A stretch of 11,362 nucleotides of DNA from CAYQFQ01 sp964416925 (GTDB lineage Bacteria > Patescibacteriota > Minisyncoccia > Phycocordibacterales > GWA1-40-21), in assembly GCA_964416925.1 (NCBI GenBank), contig CAYQFQ010000019.1, positions 1 through 11,362 on the forward strand, written 5' to 3'. The notes under the pieces were generated by a model that worked only from the letters and a program-made list of their open reading frames with translations, was not told the DNA's origin and ran no database searches. A program made the position numbers and the translations under genes. Each line of letters starts with the position of its first letter. The stretch's first letter is position 1. Below, piece by piece: positions 6,283 through 11,362 of the stretch.

Positions 6283-6553
6283 GGAGACGAGATCATGGTG
6301 CGGGCTTAGGACACCCCTAAATGATTCGGCAATGTTATTTGTGATCTAAGTGACAAACAAGGTTTGACGGTAATGAAGATTTTTCTGCGCAGCCATGAGA
6401 TGATTGCGGCGGTCGTACATTTACGACCGGATTAAAGGCTCTCGCAGGTAACCTTAATCACCGGCGCGATTGCTCGGTACATACACCTTGCACAAGACAC
6501 GAAAACATTGTGTCTCCCGGCCACCCCCTTATTTCGGGGGATGGCCGTTTTTT
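6283..6553 (+). ncRNA. Putative stand-alone structured RNA (about 270 nt), family unknown
   Basis: The segment between tsaD and valS has its own good promoter and an excellent terminator but no open frame of note, and it is more GC-rich than the surrounding intergenic DNA. Predicted helices include GGAGAC (6283-6288) with GTCTCC (6512-6517) closing the molecule; TTAGG/CCTAA (6306-6320); GGTCGTA/TACGACC with a four-base loop (6411-6428); GATTAAAGG/CCTTAATC (6430-6459, one bulge); and AGACAC/GTGTCT (6495-6515), which competes with the closing helix. CTGCG (6385-6389) could pair with CGCAG in the 6439-6451 loop as a pseudoknot. I looked for the hallmarks of RNase P RNA, tmRNA, SRP RNA and T-box leaders and found none. 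A 5' leader of valS is unlikely, because the terminator lies 200 bases upstream and valS has its own -10. Confidence 0.6.
6518..6553 (+). terminator. Strong intrinsic terminator ending the structured RNA
   Basis: CGGCCACCCCC (6518-6528) pairs with GGGGG-A-TGGCCG (6536-6547): 11 base pairs with a single bulged A and a seven-base loop, followed by six T residues (6548-6553). Confidence 0.92.
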
Positions 6554-6556
6554 ATA

Positions 6557-6612
6557 CTTAATTTAAGTGTTGATATTTTGCTAACAAATTAAATATTACA
6601 ACACACTTTAAG
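6557..6612. repeat. Imperfect inverted repeat, AT-rich
   Basis: CTTAATTTAAGTGTTG and following bases (from 6557) are an imperfect inverted copy of the segment ending in CAACACACTTTAAG at 6612, with small gaps in the alignment. It lies between the RNA terminator and the perfect palindrome. No protein is encoded and no U-tract follows. Confidence 0.4.
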
Positions 6613-6666
6613 ATTACAAAGGTTAAACCTATGTAAACAACTTAACGAAACAGAAGTTTTTTTAAA

Positions 6667-6710
6667 AAATACTCACGATAATTTACGGTCGTAAATTATC
6701 GTGAGTATTT
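6667..6710. repeat. Perfect palindrome upstream of valS
   Basis: Bases 6667-6687 are the exact reverse complement of 6690-6710. As RNA this gives a perfect 20-bp stem closed by the tetraloop GGTC (6687-6690). On the minus strand the arm runs into six T residues (6669-6664), as a leftward terminator would, but no minus-strand gene ends here. It sits about 45 bases before the valS start, upstream of its -10 box. It could be an operator, an RNA hairpin or a mobile palindromic element. Confidence 0.85.
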
Positions 6711-6737
6711 AAGTATCTTTCAAAAAGGTTATTCTTT

Positions 6738-6746
6738 TGTTATATT
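6738..6746 (+). promoter_or_regulatory. Extended -10 promoter of the valS operon
   Basis: TG-T-TATATT (extended -10) ends nine bases before the valS ATG, so the leader would be only 2-3 nt. No Shine-Dalgarno is present. The -35 region (TTTCAA near 6718) is weak, as expected for an extended -10 promoter. Confidence 0.55.
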
Positions 6747-6755
6747 TACCTATAT

Positions 6756-8930
6756 ATGAACGATAAATTTTTAAAGCCATACGACCCAATAGAAACAGAA
6801 GCAAGAATATACAAAATGTGGGAAGATTCAGGGTATTTCAATCCAGATAATTTACCTGAAAGACACAAGGACCCATTCACAATAATGATGCCTCCACCAA
6901 ATGTGACCGGAATTTTACATATGGGTCACGCAATGATGGTTTCCCTTGAAGACACAATGATTCGTTTCCAAAGAATGAGAGGTAAAAAAACACTTTGGCT
7001 ACCAGGAACAGACCACGCGGCTATTGCCACCCAATCCAGAGTTGAAAAAGATATCAAGAAAAATGAAGACAAGTCTAGATATGACCTCGGGCGAGAAGAA
7101 CTCCTAAGGAGAGTTAATGATTTTGCACATAAGAGCCATGACACGATAGTATCTCAACTTAAAACAGTTGGAGCATCTTGCGATTGGTCACGAGAAGCTT
7201 TTACATTAGACGACAAAAGAAACACTGCAGTTAAAACAGTGTTTAAAAAAATGTATGATGATGGATTGATTTACAGAAAAAACAGAATTGTGAATTGGGA
7301 TCCAAAGGGCCAGACTACTATTTCTGATGATGAAATCGTATATGAAGAGAGAGACGCAAAATTTTATACTTTTAAATATTCAAAAGATTTCCCTATTTCA
7401 ATCTCTACAACAAGACCCGAGACAAAAGTTGGAGACACAGCCGTAGCTGTTCATCCAGAAGATGAAAGATATCAAAAATATATTGGTAAAGAGTATACGG
7501 CCGTATTTTGTGGCGTACCAATTCATATAAAAATAATTGCTGATAAAGCTGTAGAAAAAGAATTCGGAACAGGAGCTCTTGGTGTTACACCAGCTCACAG
7601 CCAAATAGACTGGGAAATGGGAGAGAAAAATAATTTACCCGTAATTCAAGTTATAGATGAGAAAGCTAGAATGATGGTTGGAGATGAAAGGCTTCTCGGT
7701 AAAAAAACAACTGAAGCAAGGGATACTGTTGTTGAATGGTTAAAAACAGAAGGTTTACTTGAAAAAGAAGAAAGTGTTAAACAAAACATTTCCACAGCAG
7801 AGAGAACTGGTGGGGTTGTTGAACCATTACCAAAACTTCAGTGGTTTGTAAATGTAAACAAGAAATTTAAACTTGCAGACTCAAAAATAAATGGCATAAA
7901 GTCTGGTGACGAAGTTACATTAAAAGATATTATGAAGGCCTCGGTAAGTTCCGGGCAAATAAATATAATTCCAGATTATTTTGGAAAAACATATTTCCAT
8001 TGGATTGAGAATCTTCGTGACTGGTGTATATCAAGACAGATTTGGTATGGTCATCGTATTCCAGTCTGGTATAAGGGATCTGATATTTTTGTTGGTTCAG
8101 AAGAACCAGAAGGCGACGGTTGGGTCCAAGATGAAGATACCCTAGATACTTGGTTTTCCTCTGCTCTATGGACCTTTTCAACCCTTGGTTGGCCCGAGAA
8201 AACGAAGGATTTAGAAATGTATCACCCGACAGATATTCTTGAAACGGGATATGAGATTCTATTCTTCTGGGTAGCCCGCATGATTTTAATGTCAGGATAT
8301 GTGTTGGGTGATATTCCTTTTAAGACAATTTATCTACACGGAACAGTTCGTGATGCAAAAGGTAGAAAAATGAGCAAGTCACTCAATAACGGAATTGACC
8401 CAATAGATATGGCCAAAAAATTTGGCACTGATGCAAGCAGAATGGCTCTCATGGTTGGTAATGCTCCGGGGACAGATAGTAAAATATCTGAAGACAAAAT
8501 AAAGGGCTATAAAAACTTTGCAAATAAAATTTGGAATGCAACTAGATTCGTACTTACTAATCTCGAAGGATTTGATGTTAATTCAGAAGTAAAACTCACA
8601 AAAGAAGATGAAGAAAATCTTTCTGCTCTTAACATTGTCGTAAAAGAAGTAACCGAAGAAATGGAAAACCACAAATATTATATTGCTAGTGATAAGGCCT
8701 ATCACTACTTCTGGCATACATTTGCTGATATAATAATAGAGAAAGCAAAACTCGCATTAAATGGTACAGACGAAACAGCTAAGAAATCAGCTCAGTGGAC
8801 GCTCTATAAAATACTGACGACTTGTATAAAAGTTATTCATCCTTATATGCCATATGTTACAGAAGAAATATGGGGATACTTACCTCACAAAGATAAAAAA
8901 ATGTTAATGATTGAGAATTGGCCAGCATAA
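6756..8930 (+). CDS. valS: Valyl-tRNA synthetase, short form
   Basis: This class I synthetase attaches valine to tRNA-Val in the cytoplasm. The 724 residues show the HIGH motif as HMGH (55-58) after PPPNVTGIL; a CP1 editing domain at roughly 190-340 with STTRPETKVGDTAVAVHPED and GTGALGVTPAHSQIDWEMG; WCISRQIWYGHRIPVWY; DTLDTWFSSALW; GYEILFFWVARMI, which favours ValRS over IleRS or LeuRS; and KMSKS (538-542). The anticodon-binding domain ends at IENWPA. Most bacterial ValRS are about 860-950 residues and continue into a C-terminal coiled-coil tRNA-binding arm; here the stop comes right after the anticodon domain. The usual cysteine zinc cluster after the VWY motif is also absent. The start is a leaderless-type ATG behind an extended -10. 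The next gene begins six bases after the stop, so valS heads an operon. Confidence 0.96.
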   Translation: MNDKFLKPYDPIETEARIYKMWEDSGYFNPDNLPERHKDPFTIMMPPPNVTGILHMGHAMMVSLEDTMIRFQRMRGKKTLWLPGTDHAAIATQSRVEKDIKKNEDKSRYDLGREELLRRVNDFAHKSHDTIVSQLKTVGASCDWSREAFTLDDKRNTAVKTVFKKMYDDGLIYRKNRIVNWDPKGQTTISDDEIVYEERDAKFYTFKYSKDFPISISTTRPETKVGDTAVAVHPEDERYQKYIGKEYTAVFCGVPIHIKIIADKAVEKEFGTGALGVTPAHSQIDWEMGEKNNLPVIQVIDEKARMMVGDERLLGKKTTEARDTVVEWLKTEGLLEKEESVKQNISTAERTGGVVEPLPKLQWFVNVNKKFKLADSKINGIKSGDEVTLKDIMKASVSSGQINIIPDYFGKTYFHWIENLRDWCISRQIWYGHRIPVWYKGSDIFVGSEEPEGDGWVQDEDTLDTWFSSALWTFSTLGWPEKTKDLEMYHPTDILETGYEILFFWVARMILMSGYVLGDIPFKTIYLHGTVRDAKGRKMSKSLNNGIDPIDMAKKFGTDASRMALMVGNAPGTDSKISEDKIKGYKNFANKIWNATRFVLTNLEGFDVNSEVKLTKEDEENLSALNIVVKEVTEEMENHKYYIASDKAYHYFWHTFADIIIEKAKLALNGTDETAKKSAQWTLYKILTTCIKVIHPYMPYVTEEIWGYLPHKDKKMLMIENWPA

Positions 8931-8936
8931 TAAAAT

Positions 8937-9719
8937 ATGGAATTTCCATCTATAACCACAATGATATTTGCCGCCATCGGAGGATTCATTCCTGCCGTTA
9001 TTTGGCTTATCTTCTGGCACAAACAAGACTCTGTCGCCCCTGAACCAAAGCATATGATTGTCTTAACTTTCTTAGGGGGTACACTAGCCGTTCTCATCTC
9101 ACTTTTCTTAGAGAAAAAACTTTATGATGTTGATATTATCGGTTACCTTCAAAACTCACCTCTCTCTTCAGTTGCGGATTATATTAAAAACTTTGCTCTT
9201 GAACAAGGAATAAATGTTAAAAGACTTCTTGTTGTAGCACTATTTGCCCCAATCATCGAAGAAGTATCCAAATTCTTAACTACCTACGCGATATCTTTAA
9301 AAACAAAACACAACGACGAAAACGTAGATATGGTTATTTATATGATTACAGGAGCTTTGGGTTTTGCTTTTTTAGAAAATGTATTTTTTTTGATAGATCC
9401 AATTATAAGACAGGATACCATCTTTACCGTTTTAACTGCCGATGTTAGGTTTATTGGTGCAACACTATTACACGCAACAGCATCAGCAATTATGGGTATG
9501 TCGATGGCTTTTATGTTTTTCAGAGGCAGAATTGTCAGAACAGTATCAAAAATCGTTGGTATTATACTTGCAATTGTATTGCACTCCTTCTTTAATTTAT
9601 ATATAATAATGGACAAAGGTAATGAAGCCATGAAAGCTTTAATAGGAATGTGGCTTGCAGTGATAGTGATACTCTTCCTTTTTGAAAGAATTAAAAAGGT
9701 AAAGCTCAATAGAATTTAG
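8937..9719 (+). CDS. PrsW family intramembrane metalloprotease
   Basis: This is a 260-residue polytopic membrane protein with about seven hydrophobic segments (roughly 8-27, 41-58, 97-118, 131-153, 171-195, 203-224, 232-250). It carries the PrsW-family signature: APEPKH after the first segment, Glu108-Glu109 in APIIEEVSKF, Glu147 in FAFLENVFF, His179 in LLHATASAIMG and His216 in VLHSFFNLY. These glutamates and histidines form the presumed metal site. In Bacillus, PrsW cleaves an anti-sigma factor inside the membrane; the substrate here is unknown, and no anti-sigma gene is in the window. It begins six bases after valS with no Shine-Dalgarno, suggesting translation by coupling to valS. The family is related to CPBP/Abi-type proteases, but the EPEP-like motif points to PrsW. 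Confidence 0.88.
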   Translation: MEFPSITTMIFAAIGGFIPAVIWLIFWHKQDSVAPEPKHMIVLTFLGGTLAVLISLFLEKKLYDVDIIGYLQNSPLSSVADYIKNFALEQGINVKRLLVVALFAPIIEEVSKFLTTYAISLKTKHNDENVDMVIYMITGALGFAFLENVFFLIDPIIRQDTIFTVLTADVRFIGATLLHATASAIMGMSMAFMFFRGRIVRTVSKIVGIILAIVLHSFFNLYIIMDKGNEAMKALIGMWLAVIVILFLFERIKKVKLNRI

Positions 9720-9740
9720 CAATCTAACTTAAATAACAAA

Positions 9741-10211
9741 ATGTCAAAAGCAAAAAAATCTTTTTTCGAAAGAATAACTGGAATTGTCAAAGTAGACGAC
9801 AGTGATGATGAGATAGAAACAGTTGTCGAAGATGACAATGATAACGAACTTATGGGTATTTCAAATAGTTCAACAGATGAAGAGGGACAGCTTGCTATTG
9901 ATATGTACCAAACACCCACAGAAATAATACTAAAAACTATGGTGGCAGGAGTAAAACCTGAAGATATGGATATATCTGTAACTAGAGACATGGTAACAAT
10001 CAGAGGAAAAAGAGAAGACAGTATCGAATCATCTGGTGACGATTATTTTCACAGAGAATTGTATTGGGGAGTCTTTTCAAGAACTGTTATTCTTCCACAA
10101 GAAGTAGAGGTTGAAGATGCTGAGGCCTCAAATAAAAATGGATTACTCACAATCAGAATGCCGAAGCTAGATAAAAACAGACAAACAAAATTAAAGGTAA
10201 GAAGTTCATAG
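9741..10211 (+). CDS. hsp20: Hsp20/alpha-crystallin family small heat-shock protein
   Basis: This 156-residue cytoplasmic holdase belongs to the small heat-shock family that binds unfolding proteins without ATP. The alpha-crystallin domain spans about residues 50-145: QLAIDMYQTPTEIILKTMVAGVKPEDMDISV, then VTIRGKRE, FHRELYWGVFSRTVILP and the A-x-x-x-NGLLTIRMPK signature near 129-142. The N-terminal arm is unusually acidic (runs of Asp and Glu, about 19-47) after a basic first ten residues. The C-terminal tail is short and lacks a clear I-x-I/V motif apart from LKV. It follows the protease gene by 21 bases and ends at a strong terminator, so it is the last gene of the valS operon. TTAAAT seven bases before the ATG could also act as a local -10, allowing separate heat-responsive transcription, but that is weak. 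Confidence 0.93.
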   Translation: MSKAKKSFFERITGIVKVDDSDDEIETVVEDDNDNELMGISNSSTDEEGQLAIDMYQTPTEIILKTMVAGVKPEDMDISVTRDMVTIRGKREDSIESSGDDYFHRELYWGVFSRTVILPQEVEVEDAEASNKNGLLTIRMPKLDKNRQTKLKVRSS

Positions 10212-10225
10212 ATTACACACAAAAT

Positions 10226-10259
10226 CTGTCCGAGCCACAAAAGGCTCGGACAGTTTTTT
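10226..10259 (+). terminator. Strong intrinsic terminator of the valS operon
   Basis: A perfect 11-bp stem, CTGTCCGAGCC (10226-10236) with GGCTCGGACAG (10243-10253), six-base loop, then six T residues (10254-10259), starting 15 bases after the hsp20 stop. On the other strand the stem is followed by ATTTTGTG, so it may also act weakly for the convergent gene ending at 10299. Confidence 0.96.
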
Positions 10260-10298
10260 AATTACCATAAAAATTAATATATGGCAATCGATCAGCTT

Positions 10299-10721
10299 TT
10301 AAGCTGGAATTCTGCAATCGAATTTTGACGTGTTCAATAGTTCACAAAACTGATCTGGAAAATCAAACACCATTTCCCCACCTGTCAATGAAACAGAATC
10401 AGGGGTATACCTTGTCGGCAAATTGATTTGTCGAATCTTGGGACTATTATAAAAACCGATTACAAAAGGAACAATCATTTGAAGGAACAAAATGTACTCT
10501 TCCCTTTCAAGATGGATATCAACATTATCTCTTCTGATATCAAGATCAAAAAAGCAACAGTATTCTTGTACACATCCTATTGCTCCTGCACAGTCAATTT
10601 CTTCGAGAGAAATTGTACACTTTAGTTCATATTCAAACCTGTGTCTTGCAATCTCAATGTAACCTTTATAATGAATAGCTTCTTGAACTTGTTCAACGCG
10701 TAATTTCAATGTCGTCTTCAT
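10299..10721 (-). CDS. Hypothetical protein (140 aa)
   Basis: No family is recognised. The 140-residue product starts MKTTLKLRVEQVQEAIHYKG and has a cysteine-rich middle (CAGAIGCVQEYCCFFDLDI, about residues 44-62), a hydrophobic stretch (ILFLQMIVPFVIGFY, about 77-91, too short and mixed to call a membrane helix) and a hydrophilic C-terminus. The frame stays open upstream to 10796, but I choose 10721: AGAAAGGA lies eight bases before this ATG and only two before the alternative ATG at 10727, and the -35 box coincides with the longer start. Alternating charged and hydrophobic residues suggest a mixed alpha/beta soluble protein. It is a single-gene unit converging on the valS operon. Confidence 0.66.
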   Translation of the reverse strand: MKTTLKLRVEQVQEAIHYKGYIEIARHRFEYELKCTISLEEIDCAGAIGCVQEYCCFFDLDIRRDNVDIHLEREEYILFLQMIVPFVIGFYNSPKIRQINLPTRYTPDSVSLTGGEMVFDFPDQFCELLNTSKFDCRIPA

Positions 10722-10729
10722 TGTCATTT

Positions 10730-10737
10730 TCCTTTCT
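10730..10737 (-). promoter_or_regulatory. Ribosome binding site deciding the start of the 140-aa gene
   Basis: AGAAAGGA ends eight bases before the ATG at 10721 and only two bases before the in-frame ATG at 10727, so the second ATG is the better start. It is identical to the site of the 111-aa gene at 4202-4209. Confidence 0.75.
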
Positions 10738-10766
10738 AAAGAATTGGTAGAAAAGCATCTAAAACA

Positions 10767-10796
10767 ATTATCTACTTTTATTAAACTAAAGGTCAA
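10767..10796 (-). promoter_or_regulatory. Sigma-70 promoter of the 140-aa gene
   Basis: On the minus strand, TTGACC (10796-10791), 18 bases and GATAAT (10772-10767), five of six matches in each hexamer. The start would be near 10760, giving a leader of about 40 nt, which excludes the upstream start at 10796. Confidence 0.7.
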
Positions 10797-10815
10797 TGAA
10801 GTTTGTAATGAAGAA

Positions 10816-10839
10816 TTAATGAATTATTACGTTCATTAA
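10816..10839. repeat. Inverted repeat upstream of the 140-aa gene promoter
   Basis: A perfect 8-base inverted repeat, TTAATGAA/TTCATTAA (10816-10823 with 10832-10839), eight-base spacer, about 20 bases upstream of the -35 box. It is compatible with a dimeric regulator site, but the region is AT-rich and the match could be chance. Confidence 0.4.
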
Positions 10840-10938
10840 ATCATTTATAGTCCCACATATTTCAATTTGCGTTGCTTATTTAAGTCTCTGAATTGAATAC
10901 TTCAGATGATATACATACATGAAGTCTTTTATAAAAAT

Positions 10939-10972
10939 AAAAAATAGGTCTCGACGTTAATCGAGACCTATT
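10939..10972 (-). terminator. Intrinsic terminator of the minus-strand gene at the right edge
   Basis: A perfect 12-bp inverted repeat (10943-10954 with 10961-10972; core GGTCTCG/CGAGACC) with a six-base loop. On the minus strand the stem is followed by a T-rich tail including six consecutive T residues (10944-10939). It lies about 20 bases past the stop codon at 10993. Confidence 0.92.
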
Positions 10973-10992
10973 GTGTTAAAACACTGAGATAA

Positions 10993-11362
10993 TCAAACCA
11001 GACTGATTTTTTTTGAGCTATCCTCAAGCAAATCGACCACAGGAGTGTCGAGTGCCGTCAGACAACCGTATTTCCCGGCCAAATTGGCTCGATGAGTTGC
11101 CCTTGCGTAAGCCAAAAGGAAACCCGCCGTACCCGTAGGATTGGACTTCCAAACATTCTTGAATTCCATATATCCAACCGGACCAGAAATAATAACCAAA
11201 CCGTCGTGAGACAGATCAGACTTTTCCAGATCGAGCAAGGCCTGGGAGACAAATGTAACTTTTGTATCATAAGGCGCGAAATAAATCGGCATCCCCATAA
11301 TAGCTTCCATAATTCTCCCGTGATCAGCATCATTGGCCACCACCAAGCAATCGCGCCAGTGC
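10993..11362 (-). CDS. Hypothetical protein, C-terminal part (runs off the window)
   Basis: The frame is open from the window edge to a TGA at 10993, giving at least 122 residues that include LVVANDADHGRIMEAIMG, DGLVIISGPVGYMEFKNVW, TGTAGFLLAYARATHRANLA and the C-terminus DTPVVDLLEDSSKKISLV. I do not recognise a family. Alternating hydrophobic strands and short helices suggest a soluble alpha/beta fold; no membrane segment is visible. An internal ATG at 11310 has GGGAGA only three bases upstream and could be a start giving 105 residues, but the frame upstream still looks coding, so the gene most likely continues beyond 11362. It is clearly more GC-rich than the valS operon and has its own strong terminator. 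Confidence 0.62.
   Translation of the reverse strand, partial: HWRDCLVVANDADHGRIMEAIMGMPIYFAPYDTKVTFVSQALLDLEKSDLSHDGLVIISGPVGYMEFKNVWKSNPTGTAGFLLAYARATHRANLAGKYGCLTALDTPVVDLLEDSSKKISLV

Noticed and set aside
6283..6553. RNase P RNA, tmRNA or SRP RNA
   Set aside because: The diagnostic stretches (GAGGAAAGTCC, a tRNA-like acceptor with tag frame, and the GGAAGGAAGCAG-type SRP loop) were not found on this strand.
6283..6755. T-box riboswitch controlling valS
   Set aside because: It was attractive because of the synthetase downstream, but the conserved T-box core (AGGGTGGNACCGCG) is absent, the terminator lies 200 bases before valS, and valS has its own -10 element.
9338..9709. 123-codon minus-strand frame opposite the PrsW gene
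   Set aside because: It is antisense to a well-supported membrane protein; low-complexity Ile/Ser/Thr composition is typical of such shadows.
10722..10796. Longer start of the 140-aa gene at 10796
   Set aside because: The -35 box coincides with that start codon and the ribosome binding site fits the ATG at 10721.

Overview
The window looks like a piece of an AT-rich genome of the Candidate Phyla Radiation (Patescibacteria), most likely the Parcubacteria side. This is inference from four things: a TsaD with family-specific insertions and the 'GPGLE.ALWVG' variant of its core motif; a short valyl-tRNA synthetase lacking the usual C-terminal arm; several genes that start just behind a -10 box with no Shine-Dalgarno; and many small orphan proteins. 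The two CDSs that end in TGA (positions 3859 and 10993) fit the standard code: reading TGA as an amino acid would run the first straight through its terminator.

Left part (266-3709). A histidine-phosphatase-fold protein and an APH-like kinase-fold protein overlap by one base on the + strand. They converge, ten bases apart, on a minus-strand gene that fuses an Xre-type helix-turn-helix to the phosphohistidine swivelling domain of PEP synthase, with no recognisable ATP-grasp domain. This phosphate-handling neighbourhood is the best candidate for an undescribed system, though no functional link is shown.

Middle part (3800-4910). This is a stretch of minus-strand transcription units, each with its own intrinsic terminator: an orphan 111-aa protein, a possible 33-aa hydrophobic peptide, and a 77-aa membrane protein driven by a perfect TTGACA-17-TATAAT promoter.

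Right of that (4969-6756). tsaD carries a degenerate palindromic element inserted in frame. It is followed by an apparent stand-alone structured RNA of about 270 nt with its own promoter and a strong terminator, from a family I do not recognise, and then by a perfect 20-bp-stem palindrome.

6756-10259. valS, a PrsW-family membrane protease and a small heat-shock protein form one tight + strand operon ending in a textbook terminator. The products cover valine charging, membrane proteolysis and protein holding; co-transcription is supported by gaps of 6 and 21 bases.

10299-11362. Two more minus-strand orphan genes follow, each with its own terminator or promoter. The last runs off the window.

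Two expression styles stand out. The operonic, AT-rich genes begin leaderless or nearly so. The small orphan genes, visibly more GC-rich where checked by eye, have 20-40 nt leaders with AGAAAGGA-type ribosome binding sites.
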